From Clostridium aciditolerans (GTDB lineage Bacteria; Bacillota; Clostridia; Clostridiales; Clostridiaceae), in the NCBI RefSeq assembly GCF_016316925.1, contig NZ_JAEEGB010000015.1, positions 153,499 through 217,498 on the forward strand: 64,000 bases of DNA, given 5' to 3'. Positions within the stretch are counted from its first letter, which is position 1. Each line of letters begins with the position of its first letter. The position numbers were made by a program, and so were the translations under genes. Positions 37,410 through 47,664 of this stretch are shown piece after piece. The notes beneath the pieces are model-generated. The model saw nothing but the letters and a program-made list of their open reading frames with translations. It had not been told where the DNA came from and searched no databases.

Positions 37410-39107
37410 CTACTCTTTTAAGTAAGCTATTTTTACAAGTTCTTCAACTGTAGTAATTCCTCTAAGTACAAGATCCTTACAAGCCATATTTATTGTCCTC
37501 ATACCTTTTTTTATAGATAAATCTCTGATTACATCACTATTGCTGCCCATCATAATAGTCTCTCTATGATCTCTTGTAATTTCCATAATCTCATATACAC
37601 CGGTTCTACCTTCATATCCAGTATTATTGCAATGACCACAGCCATTACCCCTACTAAGAATCAGATTTTCACTTTCATTTACTCCTAATAGTCTCTTTTC
37701 ATATTCATTAGCCGTATATGAAACCTTACAGCGTGAACATACTTTTCTAATAAGTCTTTGGGCTATAACTCCGGATATTGATGTTGCTGCTAAATAAGGC
37801 TCTATTCCCATATCAATGAGTCTAACTATAGAGGATGAGGCATCATTAGTATGAATGGTACTTAGAACTAAATGCCCTGTGATAGCTGCTCTTATGGCAA
37901 TTTGAGCTGTTTCATTATCTCTTATCTCACCTATCATTATGATATCCGGGTCTTGTCTTAATATAGACCTAAGTCCTGAAGCAAAGGTCATCCCTGCTTT
38001 TATGTTTACATTTACTTGATTTATCCCATCTATCATATATTCCACAGGATCTTCTACGGTAACAATGTTCTTATTACCAGAGTTTAAATCATTAAGTAAA
38101 GAATATAGTGTCGTAGATTTACCACTTCCTGTTGGTCCTGTAACCAAAATAATTCCATATGGATTCTTAATTATATTATCTAATTGGTTTAATTCACTAT
38201 CTATCATTCCTAGATTTTCTCTGCCAACTAAATAACTATCTCTATTTAGTACTCTTATAACAGCCTTTTCACCATATACCGTAGGAAGTATAGACACTCT
38301 AAGGTCTATATCTTTTTCTCCTACTTTTGTCAGTATTCTACCATCCTGAGGTATTCTTCTTTCTGCTATATTAAGATTTGAAAGAATTTTAATTCTAGTT
38401 ACTAAAGCAGCAAGAGTTTCTTTAGATAATCTTGATATCTCTTGAAGCTCTCCATCTATTCTATATCTTATTTTTACGTATTTCTCGAAAGGCTCTATAT
38501 GTATATCACTTGCTCTGGCTTCTACTGCATTTTTTATTAGGTAATCCACCATCTTTACTACTGGAGCATTCTTTACATCATTAAATTCAATTTGATCATC
38601 TTCTAGTTCATTTTGCTTTGCATCCTCTAACTTTTCTTTTGATAATTCCTCAGCAGCTTTTTGGACCTGTTGATCAGAATAATATCTCTCAATTGTACTA
38701 ATAATCTCCTTCTTAGTAGCTATATAGGATTGTACCTCAAAACCTGATGCTATTCTTATATCATCTATAGCAAAAATGTTTAATGGATCCCACATGGCTA
38801 TTAATATTTTATTTGCACTAAAACCTATAGGAATCAAATTATGCTTTACCGCTAAGGTCTCTGGAATACTTTTTATAGCTTTTCTATCAATATTTATATC
38901 ATCTAGTTTAATTCTCTTAATACCTAACTGCTTTTCTAAAACAGCTATAATCTCTTCTTCAGCAACTAAGCCTTCATCTATTAGTAGTTCTCCTAATCTT
39001 TTCCCTTGAGCCCTTTGTCTTCTTAGAGCTTGTTCAAGTTGCTGCATCGATATCTTTCCTTCTTCTACAAGCATATCTCCTAGTCGCTTTTTTATCCTAA
39101 TACTCAT
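37410..39107 (-). CDS. pilB: Type IV pilus assembly ATPase PilB
   Basis: PilB is the hexameric extension motor. The 565-residue protein has a GspE N-terminal domain (LGDMLVEEGKISMQQLEQALRRQ) and the ATPase core: Walker A GPTGSGKSTT, Asp box, Walker B DPDIIMIGEIRD, His box TGHLVLSTIHTND, plus the tetracysteine zinc motif CSRC...CGHC. No PilT retraction paralogue is present in this window. It lies in order pilD-pilB-pilC-pilA. Confidence 0.97.
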   Translation of the reverse strand: MSIRIKKRLGDMLVEEGKISMQQLEQALRRQRAQGKRLGELLIDEGLVAEEEIIAVLEKQLGIKRIKLDDINIDRKAIKSIPETLAVKHNLIPIGFSANKILIAMWDPLNIFAIDDIRIASGFEVQSYIATKKEIISTIERYYSDQQVQKAAEELSKEKLEDAKQNELEDDQIEFNDVKNAPVVKMVDYLIKNAVEARASDIHIEPFEKYVKIRYRIDGELQEISRLSKETLAALVTRIKILSNLNIAERRIPQDGRILTKVGEKDIDLRVSILPTVYGEKAVIRVLNRDSYLVGRENLGMIDSELNQLDNIIKNPYGIILVTGPTGSGKSTTLYSLLNDLNSGNKNIVTVEDPVEYMIDGINQVNVNIKAGMTFASGLRSILRQDPDIIMIGEIRDNETAQIAIRAAITGHLVLSTIHTNDASSSIVRLIDMGIEPYLAATSISGVIAQRLIRKVCSRCKVSYTANEYEKRLLGVNESENLILSRGNGCGHCNNTGYEGRTGVYEIMEITRDHRETIMMGSNSDVIRDLSIKKGMRTINMACKDLVLRGITTVEELVKIAYLKE

Positions 39108-39270
39108 GTTTATCCCTCTATAAAATATAATAAATTATTCATTATAATTTCTTGCATATAAAATTAAATGTTAAAACTTAAGTCGTTGTCGAATATATTC
39201 TTATCTCAAATTATTTAATAGGTAGGTGAATATTCTCTTATTAATATATATTCTAGATATTTTAAGAAAA

Positions 39271-40026
39271 TTAGAATATTAATGACATGTAAAAAGAAAA
39301 AATTTTCTCTCCTGCTAGTACACATAGTATAGATGATAAGGCTATATATGGCCCAAAAGGTATGTAATCTTTTCTTGACTTTTTTCCTAGCAGAATAAGA
39401 GTTAGTGCTGATATTGATCCAATAATAAATGATAAAAACAACATTAATATAGTAAGTTTAAATCCAAGAAATAATCCACTCATTAGGCATATTTCAGCGT
39501 CACCCCAGCCCATGCCACCTTTAGTTATTAGAATTATTAATGCTAAAAATCCTCCACCTAAAATTCCACCGTAAATATAGCTTTTTACTGGAAGCATATT
39601 GTAAGTCAATACCCCTATGAATATTACTCCAGAAACTATACCTGATAATGTGGTAGAAAAATATACGTCTGTAGTATCATAATCAATCATTCCAATGACA
39701 ATCAGAAAGCTTATAAAGGTAGTATATTTTACAAAATCAAATGTTAAGCCATATACGCTATAGTTTGCTAAAAATAATAACGCTGTTATAAACTCTACCA
39801 TCGGATATCTTATTGATATTTTTTCTGTGCAATACCTACATTTTCCTTTTAAAAGTATATAACTTATTATAGGAATCAAATCATACCACTTAATTTCCTT
39901 TTTACAGTTTGTACAATGTGATGGAGGAAAAGCGATAGATTCTCCTCTTGGTATTCTATATATACATACATTCAAAAAACTGCCAATTACTGCTCCAAAA
40001 ATGAAAATTATATAATAAATAATCAT
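39271..40026 (-). CDS. pilD: Prepilin peptidase/N-methyltransferase
   Basis: This 251-residue membrane aspartic protease removes prepilin leaders and methylates the new N terminus. The N-terminal cytosolic loop has two CxxC pairs (CTNCKKEIKWYDLIP...CRYC) and the catalytic aspartates sit in GMIDYDT and GWGDAEICL. Six to eight hydrophobic helices are evident. It is first in the pilus locus, separated by 163 bases from pilB, and preceded by GAGGAATTGAG. It would process all four prepilin-like proteins encoded downstream. Confidence 0.95.
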   Translation of the reverse strand: MIIYYIIFIFGAVIGSFLNVCIYRIPRGESIAFPPSHCTNCKKEIKWYDLIPIISYILLKGKCRYCTEKISIRYPMVEFITALLFLANYSVYGLTFDFVKYTTFISFLIVIGMIDYDTTDVYFSTTLSGIVSGVIFIGVLTYNMLPVKSYIYGGILGGGFLALIILITKGGMGWGDAEICLMSGLFLGFKLTILMLFLSFIIGSISALTLILLGKKSRKDYIPFGPYIALSSILCVLAGEKIFSFYMSLIF

Positions 40027-40138
40027 CTCAATTCCTCATTGCTATTTTTATAATAATTAACACTTTACTATAAACTATAAATTAATTCTAAAGTGTCATT
40101 AAATATAATTAAATTTTTAAAATAATATATAAAATAAA

Positions 40139-40190
40139 GCCCTATATTTATAAAGTCATAAAACATTTTATGACTTTATAAATAGAGGGC
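40139..40190 (-). terminator. Very long hairpin terminator of the 26-aa peptide unit
   Basis: A near-perfect hairpin of about 25 bp runs from gccct (40139-40143) to agggc (40186-40190), with a perfect inner 19-bp stem (40145-40163 with 40166-40184) and 2-base loop. The peptide stop codon lies inside it. A T-rich tract follows on the minus strand. Confidence 0.8.
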
Positions 40191-40248
40191 CGGTTGCATC
40201 ATTAACTCCACACATACCACAGATGCCCAGTTTGGCAATGTGCTTCAT
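40168..40248 (-). CDS. 26-residue peptide with CxxC motif
   Basis: The short frame begins ATG at 40248 after AGGGA, encodes a peptide starting MKHIAKLGICGMCG and ending GPLFIKS, and stops inside the terminator hairpin. It is the only gene of a complete transcription unit: extended, nearly consensus promoter (40279-40307), ribosome binding site, frame, terminator. The basic start and the GICGMCG motif suggest a metal-binding peptide, a precursor of a modified peptide, or a leader-type peptide. It is not an obvious known bacteriocin, and no maturation enzyme is adjacent. The RNA itself could be the functional product. Coding status is plausible but unproven. Confidence 0.5.
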   Translation of the reverse strand: MKHIAKLGICGMCGVNDATGPLFIKS

Positions 40249-40278
40249 AGTATCCCTAATATTATATTATATAGTATT

Positions 40279-40307
40279 ATTTTAACATATTGGAAAATTA
40301 TTCTCAA
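40279..40307 (-). promoter_or_regulatory. Strong promoter of the 26-aa peptide unit
   Basis: On the minus strand -35 TTGAGA (40302-40307), 17-base spacer, and extended -10 TGTTAAAAT (hexamer 40279-40284). Transcription would start about 25 bases before the peptide ATG. Confidence 0.7.
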
Positions 40308-40363
40308 CGCCTTTTACATATTATGACTTATTTTTCAATATAATTTTTGTATAAATTACTACA

Positions 40364-40394
40364 TAAAAAAGCGTTATGGCCAAAACCATAACGC
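40364..40394 (-). terminator. Terminator of groESL
   Basis: gcgttatgg (40371-40379) pairs with ccataacgc (40386-40394); on the minus strand a T6 run follows. It lies 15 bases past the groL stop. Confidence 0.9.
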
Positions 40395-40408
40395 TCTTAT
40401 TTTTTATT

Positions 40409-42058
<1,650 letters not shown>

Positions 42059-42098
42059 TCATTATATTTAATGTACGTTATAAACCATTTTTAGTGTA

Positions 42099-42383
<285 letters not shown>

Positions 42384-42440
42384 TTAAACCCCTCCTTAAA
42401 ATTATATGTTATATTTAAAATTATTTTGTTAACTTTGTTG

Positions 42441-42467
42441 TTAGCACTCATCACTCTTGAGTGCTAA
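42441..42467 (-). promoter_or_regulatory. CIRCE operator (HrcA)
   Basis: A perfect consensus CIRCE, TTAGCACTC-N9-GAGTGCTAA, lies in the groES leader 58 bases before the start codon. HrcA binding represses groESL until heat or folding stress. hrcA itself is not in the window. Confidence 0.98.
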
Positions 42468-42477
42468 TACAATTATT

Positions 42478-42506
42478 ATAATAAATAATTGTATTTACAT
42501 TTTCAA
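42478..42506 (-). promoter_or_regulatory. Promoter of groESL
   Basis: On the minus strand -35 TTGAAA (42501-42506) and -10 TATTAT (42478-42483) are 17 bases apart; an overlapping TATAAT (42475-42480) is an alternative -10. CIRCE begins about 10 bases downstream. Confidence 0.7.
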
Positions 42507-42668
42507 ATTCTAATTTTCAACTTAATCTATTGTTAATGGCGAAATAAGCAAACAGCGTTAAATTAAATAGGTATTTCTCCCCATTTCTACTAATTTCATT
42601 ATTATACTATTTGATCAAAATTTTTTCACCTCAAAAACATACATCTATATTATTTTCCCTATTTTACG

Positions 42669-42687
42669 GTTATAATACCATTATAAC
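42669..42687 (+). promoter_or_regulatory. Inverted repeat over -10 of the DUF1461 gene
   Basis: GTTATAAT-acc-ATTATAAC is a perfect 8-3-8 inverted repeat containing TATAAT, 24 bases before the downstream ATG. It may be an operator. The rest of the gap 42507-42668 contains nothing I can support. Confidence 0.35.
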
Positions 42688-42710
42688 AAAATTTTCTATA
42701 TTTTTAGCTT

Positions 42711-43370
42711 ATGAAAGGAATGATTATCATAGATAAATTGCTAAAAGGTTTGCTTAGATTAATATTTTCTATCTCGCTATTTTTGTTTGTTATAATTTCA
42801 TCAGTTAAAATCACTCTTAATTTTAGACCTTTATATTATTTTGATATAAAATATTTAAATTTAGAAAAGTATACAAGCTTAAATAATCTTCAAATAAAAT
42901 CAACCTATGACTACCTTATAAACTACTTAAACTCAAATAAGTCTATGGATTTTAATATTCCTCTTCTTCCATCATCACAAGAAGGAATAATTCATTTTAT
43001 TGAGGTAAAAAAACTTTTTTTAAAATTTAATTTCATTTTAACTATTTGTACTTTGATAACTATATTTGCAATATACTTTGCTATTAAGTATAAAGATTAT
43101 CTATTTTTAAAGTGGTGCTCTAACATTATTTTTTCTACTTGTTTTCTTCTTTTAAGCGGTTTCCTTTGGAATTTTGATAAATGCTTTACTTTTTTTCACA
43201 AACTATTTTTCAATAATGACTATTGGCTTCTTGATCCTAAAACTGATCCTGTTATTAATATCTTGCCAGAAACTTATTTTCTACACTGTGCTCTGCTTAT
43301 ACTTTTACTAGTAATAGGCTGCAGTATCTTACTTAGACTGCTATACAGAAAAATAAGAGATGATAAGTGA
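42711..43370 (+). CDS. TIGR01906/DUF1461 family integral membrane protein
   Basis: This 219-residue protein has hydrophobic helices near 10-35, 105-125, 133-150 and 190-210. The family hallmark FHKLFFNNDYWLLDPKTDPVINILPETYF (about 160-188; here shown in two overlapping parts FHKLFFNNDYWLLDP and DPVINILPE) and HFIEVKKLF are present. The function is unknown; related proteins occur near lipid and cell-wall genes in Firmicutes. GAAAGG precedes an inner ATG, and both MKGM and MIII starts are possible. It converges with the TVP38 gene, whose end shares the hairpin at 43355-43393. Confidence 0.85.
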   Translation: MKGMIIIDKLLKGLLRLIFSISLFLFVIISSVKITLNFRPLYYFDIKYLNLEKYTSLNNLQIKSTYDYLINYLNSNKSMDFNIPLLPSSQEGIIHFIEVKKLFLKFNFILTICTLITIFAIYFAIKYKDYLFLKWCSNIIFSTCFLLLSGFLWNFDKCFTFFHKLFFNNDYWLLDPKTDPVINILPETYFLHCALLILLLVIGCSILLRLLYRKIRDDK

Positions 43371-43393
43371 ACATAATTTACTTATCATCTCTT
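43355..43393. terminator. Hairpin shared by two convergent gene ends
   Basis: aagagatgataagt (43355-43368) and acttatcatctctt (43380-43393) form a perfect 14-bp stem which contains the final codons of both genes (both encode a C-terminal RDDK). It probably ends transcription in both directions. Confidence 0.7.
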
Positions 43394-44100
43394 GCATAAC
43401 TTTTCTTCATTAGTCCTTTTACTATCTTTTCTCCTTTAAAAACTCCTACTATGAATAAACATATAGATATAGCAGCTATTATAATCAACAATAACTTATT
43501 TCCACTGTTAATTTTGGCTCCAAAATAAGCGGATACTAAGATTCCCGGAAGCCTTGCTATTGTTGAGTACTTTATGAAGTCTTTAAAGTTTATACTTGAA
43601 ATACCACAAATATATGCCAATGCATCCTTAGGTATACCTGGAATTAAATATAATAGAAAAACGATAGTATTTATACTTCCTATATTAAGTATTCTATTAA
43701 AAAACTTAAGGTCTTTTTTTGATATTATTTTATTTACTAAAGGTTTGCCATAGTAGGATGAAAATCCATAGGCTAGAGCACTACCTATCGTTATTCCCAC
43801 AATAGATAAAACACTTCCCCAAAGCGTTCCATATATGTAACCGCCAGCAATTTGTATTATTTCGCCTGGAATAAAAAATGCTACTACCTGAAGTATTTGT
43901 AATAGAATATATGCTAGAATACTATAGTTCCCATATGACATAATTATATTCTTAACTTTATTTGGATCCCTTAGAATATGAGAGTATTTTACATAATATT
44001 CATGTGCCGTAAAGATAAAAAAAATCATAACTAACACAAGCATTATATGAGATTTGTATTTAGACAGTTTATTATAAAAATCTTGCAAAATTTCCTTCAT
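43378..44100 (-). CDS. TVP38/TMEM64 family (DedA-like) membrane protein
   Basis: The 240-residue protein has five to six hydrophobic segments and the SNARE-associated/VTT domain: FFIPGEIIQIAGGYIYGTLWGSVLSIVG, ALAYGFSSYYGKPLV, and IPGIPKDALAYICGIS. DedA/TMEM64 proteins are thought to act as lipid scramblases or flippases. No operon partner is evident. Confidence 0.9.
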   Translation of the reverse strand: MKEILQDFYNKLSKYKSHIMLVLVMIFFIFTAHEYYVKYSHILRDPNKVKNIIMSYGNYSILAYILLQILQVVAFFIPGEIIQIAGGYIYGTLWGSVLSIVGITIGSALAYGFSSYYGKPLVNKIISKKDLKFFNRILNIGSINTIVFLLYLIPGIPKDALAYICGISSINFKDFIKYSTIARLPGILVSAYFGAKINSGNKLLLIIIAAISICLFIVGVFKGEKIVKGLMKKSYARDDK

Positions 44101-44184
44101 TTTGATTTCTCCTAGTATAGGTAAAATTTAATTTATTTATATATTATCTTACAATTTTATCAAAGTAAACTTAATTTTTTACAA

Positions 44185-44226
44185 AATAAAAAAAACTTTG
44201 AATAAAGCCTAGCTTTACTCAAAGTT
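44185..44226 (-). terminator. Terminator of the hydrogenase gene
   Basis: aactttga (44194-44201) pairs with tcaaagtt (44219-44226), with an inner taaagc/gctttA helix; the minus strand continues into a long T-run. Confidence 0.85.
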
Positions 44227-44232
44227 AAATAA

Positions 44233-45720
44233 TTATCTATCTAAATTTGTTTCATCAAACTTATTTAAATTTTCATTTGAAAGTACGGACTTTTTAGTAG
44301 ATTGTCCACTAAACTTAGTTAACTGAGGTCTGGACTTCATAATAGAAACCATAGCTGCAGGGCCTCCTATACATCCACCTTCACACATCATACCTTCTAT
44401 AAAGTTTCCTTGCAATCTTCCAGTCTTGGCCATAGTCATAGTTCTCTTAATTTCATCCATTCCACTTGCTTTAACAGGAATAAATTCCGATTCAATTCCC
44501 TTTTCTTTTACATAATTCTCTATTGCAGCAGTAAGACCTCCGCCTTGTGCAAAACCTCTTCCAAATATAGAAGCATCATCAACAATTGTATCTTCACAAT
44601 TCTCAGGATCTACATCAAAAGCTCCCATTAAAGCTGCTATTTCTTCAAATGTTAAAACATAATCTACAGCATCTTTTACTGATTCTCTACTTGCTTCAGT
44701 TTTTTTAGCAGTACATGGACCTACAAACACTACAACAGCATCCTTGTCCATCTCTTTTATCATTCTTCCTGTTGCAATCATAGGTGACACTGCACTAGAT
44801 ATATTGGCTACTTGATCTGGAAATTTCTTTTCTATATAACTCATGAATCCTGGACAGCATGAGTTAGTCATATATTTATCGCCTTTTTCCATTCTATGCG
44901 CAAATTCATTTGACTCATGAACAGTTACAGCATCTGCTCCACAAGCTGCTTCAACCATATCAAAAAAGCCTACTTGTTTAAAAGCTTGTTTTATTTGTCC
45001 AACTGTTATCTTAGGTCCAAATTGTCCTGTTATAGCTGGTGCTACTACTGCATATACCTTCTTTTTTTCTGATAACAATTCGACTACGTTAGTAATGTAA
45101 CTTCTATCAGATATAGCTCCAAAAGGACATGCTCCCATACATGCACCACAATTTATACATTCCTCTTTTTCTATAACAGCTATTTTATTTGATGGATTAA
45201 TATCCAGTGCACCAGTAGGACAAGATCTCTTACATGGTCTCATTACTTCCGCAACAGCATTATATGGACATACTTTTTTACACATTCCACATTCTTTACA
45301 AAGTTCTTGGTTTATATAAGCTCTTCCAGCAACTCTAGTTACAGCATCAGCTGGACATACTTCCATGCATTTATGCTCAATGCATCCTCTGCATGCTTCT
45401 GTTATAGTATACTTATCAATAGGACACTTATCACAAGCTGCTGATAATACATATAACATTTGTCCATCCTCTTCAATTTCAGTTAATTCTGATTCAACAC
45501 CTCTATTTGGTATAAATCCTGAAGCTAAGGTTGCCCTTTCATAAACAATTGCTCTCTCTTTATAAACGCAGCATCTGTATTGAGCCTTTTCTCCTGGTAC
45601 AATAGCAAAAGGAACCTTTTCTAACTCTACTTTATTTATTCTATTTTCTTTAGCCATACAAGCTACTTCTTTTAATACTAAGTATTTAAGTTTTTTTAAT
45701 TGAGTTTCAAACGCTATCAT
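44233..45720 (-). CDS. [FeFe] hydrogenase, group B type
   Basis: The 495-residue enzyme interconverts H2 and protons with ferredoxin-type electrons. Ferredoxin-like cysteine clusters (CPIDKYTITEACRGCIEHKC, CKECGMCKKVC, CINCGACMGAC) precede the H-cluster domain with motifs L1 TNSCCPGF, L2 VGPCTAKKTE and L3 EGMMCEGGCIGGP. L1 is TNSCCPGF rather than TSCCPxW, a pattern of group B hydrogenases. The start at 45720 follows AGGAGGG directly; a frame ten codons longer is rejected. The maturases HydE/F/G are not in the window. It appears monocistronic. Confidence 0.93.
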   Translation of the reverse strand: MIAFETQLKKLKYLVLKEVACMAKENRINKVELEKVPFAIVPGEKAQYRCCVYKERAIVYERATLASGFIPNRGVESELTEIEEDGQMLYVLSAACDKCPIDKYTITEACRGCIEHKCMEVCPADAVTRVAGRAYINQELCKECGMCKKVCPYNAVAEVMRPCKRSCPTGALDINPSNKIAVIEKEECINCGACMGACPFGAISDRSYITNVVELLSEKKKVYAVVAPAITGQFGPKITVGQIKQAFKQVGFFDMVEAACGADAVTVHESNEFAHRMEKGDKYMTNSCCPGFMSYIEKKFPDQVANISSAVSPMIATGRMIKEMDKDAVVVFVGPCTAKKTEASRESVKDAVDYVLTFEEIAALMGAFDVDPENCEDTIVDDASIFGRGFAQGGGLTAAIENYVKEKGIESEFIPVKASGMDEIKRTMTMAKTGRLQGNFIEGMMCEGGCIGGPAAMVSIMKSRPQLTKFSGQSTKKSVLSNENLNKFDETNLDR

Positions 45721-45772
45721 TTCTATATCCCTCCTGTAAAAATATATCAATATATTACAATGACGAATTTAA

Positions 45773-45794
45773 ATTATAAAATTAATTTTATAAT
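45773..45794. promoter_or_regulatory. AT-only palindrome upstream of the hydrogenase
   Basis: A perfect 22-base palindrome with half-site ATTATAAAATT lies 53 bases before the hydrogenase start and contains TATAAT-like sequence. It may be an operator or chance in AT-rich DNA. The gap from 45795 to 46040 also has repeated CTCTATA elements (45972-45978, 45992-45998) opposite TATAGAG (45942-45948), but no gene. Confidence 0.3.
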
Positions 45795-46040
45795 ACAGCT
45801 AGTTTTATCAGCTTTATTCAAGCCCTTATACATTATAACAGATTATTTCAAAATATGTAACAGTTTTTTAATGGCAAAACATTAAAAATTTTTATAAAAT
45901 ATTTATACACTTAAAATACTTAAATATAAACTGTTTAAAATTATAGAGAAAATAACTTAGTATTTAATTTACTCTATAATCTAATAGTTTACTCTATACT
46001 CTAAGTTAGTAATTTTTATAGAGGAAGAGAGCAAATAAAT

Positions 46041-46079
46041 AGTTGAGAGTTGGGAATTTTCAATTCTCAACTCTCAACT
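46041..46079. repeat. Palindromic interspersed repeat
   Basis: An 18-bp stem (agttgagagttgggaatt at 46041-46058 with 46062-46079), broken only by one G-T pair, has a 3-base loop. The ttgagagttgagaatt style is characteristic of interspersed palindromes I know from clostridial intergenic DNA. It has no T-run in either direction and is not a standard terminator. Confidence 0.6.
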
Positions 46080-46163
46080 AAAAATCATGCACTTTAAATT
46101 TAAGCATTAACAGTACATTCTAGTGTATACGCTAATTTTCGGTTCATAAAATCCTACAATCAA

Positions 46164-47072
46164 CTATTCAATATTTATGTGGTTTTCTCTAGCATAATAA
46201 AATAAATATTGTTGCGCAAATCCTGATAACTCTCCAAACTTATTAATGCCAAATTCCCTTATCTTTTTTAGGGACACATCTGGGGCTAAATAGAAATAAT
46301 GCATTGCCCTTTTTACCCATACGTCCACAGGAAATGCTGAGTATTTCTGCATCGAAAACAGCATTATACAATCAGCAACTTTAGGTCCAATTCCCATAAA
46401 TTTTTGCAGTTCCTTGTGACATATATCATCTTCCTGGGATTTTATCCAATCAATATCATACTTTTCATCGTATTGATCTTTCTTTATTGTGTTAGCATAA
46501 ACATTATCTACTGTATTCTTTATATACTTCGCTCTAAAACCTGTGCCGCATTTCTCTAACTCTTCTTCTGTTGCTTTATTAAGCTGCTCTATCGTAGGAA
46601 ATGCAAAGTATTTTTCCCCTTTGTATTCTAATTCATTGCCCCACTTTTGACTTATCTTCTCTATTGCTCTCTTAATCATAGGTATTCTATTATTTGCCGA
46701 TATAATAAATGAAACTGTCAGTTCAAAGGGGTCCTGCCTAAGTATTCTAATTCCATGCCCGAACTCTACTGACTTTTCTAGGATAGAATCCTTACTTAAT
46801 ACATTCTTTATCTCTGAATAATCTCTGTATAAATCAAAATAATTACTCCATATACTATTAAATTCATCTTCAGTTGTATTAAATATTATAACATCTTCGC
46901 CTTTTTTTTCTACTTCTATCACTCTACCGAAAGCCACTCCTATATAGTTGCCATTCCCTTGCCTATTCCATCTAAAGCACTGCCCACATTCAAATATATG
47001 ATCCAGCTCAAAATTTCTAACACCTTTTATTACTATACTATTTTCAAAAGTTTCTATGTAGTTAAAATCCAT
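46164..47072 (-). CDS. ogg: 8-oxoguanine DNA glycosylase (OGG1-type)
   Basis: This 302-residue bifunctional base-excision enzyme removes 8-oxoguanine opposite C. The N-terminal OGG domain (FECGQCFRWNRQGNGNYIGV) precedes the helix-hairpin-helix KFMGIGPKVADC, where K231 is the Schiff-base lysine, and FPVDVWVKRAM with catalytic D250. It resembles the well-studied OGG of Clostridium acetobutylicum rather than MutM. The start at 47072 follows GGGAGG; the longer frame includes that site. The C_GCAxxG_C_C gene is 26 bases upstream, suggesting co-transcription. Confidence 0.9.
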   Translation of the reverse strand: MDFNYIETFENSIVIKGVRNFELDHIFECGQCFRWNRQGNGNYIGVAFGRVIEVEKKGEDVIIFNTTEDEFNSIWSNYFDLYRDYSEIKNVLSKDSILEKSVEFGHGIRILRQDPFELTVSFIISANNRIPMIKRAIEKISQKWGNELEYKGEKYFAFPTIEQLNKATEEELEKCGTGFRAKYIKNTVDNVYANTIKKDQYDEKYDIDWIKSQEDDICHKELQKFMGIGPKVADCIMLFSMQKYSAFPVDVWVKRAMHYFYLAPDVSLKKIREFGINKFGELSGFAQQYLFYYARENHINIE

Positions 47073-47097
47073 ACTATTGCCTCCCACAGATGGAGAG

Positions 47098-47505
47098 TTA
47101 TTCTGCTCTCTCTCTTATAATTATTTCGTCTAATATTTCTGCTGCTGAATATAACATCACGCTGCATCTACTTTCCTCAGTTCTGTATCCTTCTTTCAGT
47201 TTATTACAATTGTTTGTTCCGAACTTCTTTTCGAATTTATTAAAAAATTCTTTTGTAAGCTCTTTAATTCTATCACTTTCATGAGCTCTTTCTTTAGTAA
47301 AGATTATACCTAATACAGCTAAAGAGCCAGTAATTACACCACATACGCTTTCAATTGCCATGCCGCCACCAAAAGCAGCCATTGTCTTTAAAGCCTTTTT
47401 GTCTAATTCCAAGTTGTATTCCTCATTAGCTGCATATATTATGGTTTCCGCACAATTCAAATCATATTCCTCTCCGTAGTATTTTTTTACCTTTTCTACT
47501 AACAT
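47098..47505 (-). CDS. C_GCAxxG_C_C family redox-active protein
   Basis: The 135-residue protein contains the family pattern: NCAETI near residue 17, FGGGMAIESVCGVITGSLAVLG (the G-C-G-x2-G core), NNCNKLK and SRCSVM, four spaced cysteines in total, at the expected positions. The family (PF09719) is suggested to be redox active, possibly metal binding; its function is not known. It starts with ATG after GGAGGTAGAG and precedes the OGG gene. No export signal is present. Confidence 0.88.
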   Translation of the reverse strand: MLVEKVKKYYGEEYDLNCAETIIYAANEEYNLELDKKALKTMAAFGGGMAIESVCGVITGSLAVLGIIFTKERAHESDRIKELTKEFFNKFEKKFGTNNCNKLKEGYRTEESRCSVMLYSAAEILDEIIIRERAE

Positions 47506-47604
47506 ATCTCTACCTCCAAATTTTTTATTCTATATTATACATTTTACAACAATTTTTCCTATTATGAAATAAACATTACTTAATAATCATTACACAAATC
47601 ATAT

Positions 47605-47640
47605 AAAAAAACGCTGTATTAGCTTTAAAACTAATACAGC
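47605..47640 (-). terminator. Terminator of nfnAB
   Basis: gctgtattag (47613-47622) pairs perfectly with ctaatacagc (47631-47640); the minus strand runs into T7. It lies 24 bases past the nfnB stop. Confidence 0.9.
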
Positions 47641-47664
47641 ATATAAATTTCATATTAACACAAT

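Noticed and set aside
40139-40250. Cyclic-di-GMP or other known riboswitch near pilD
   Set aside because: Pilus loci in clostridia can carry such elements, but none of the conserved core strings (for example GGCAAACC) occur here or upstream of pilB.
45700-45885. 61-codon plus-strand frame overlapping the hydrogenase start
   Set aside because: Starts inside the hydrogenase gene on the other strand, no ribosome binding site at either ATG, and composition like intergenic AT-rich DNA.
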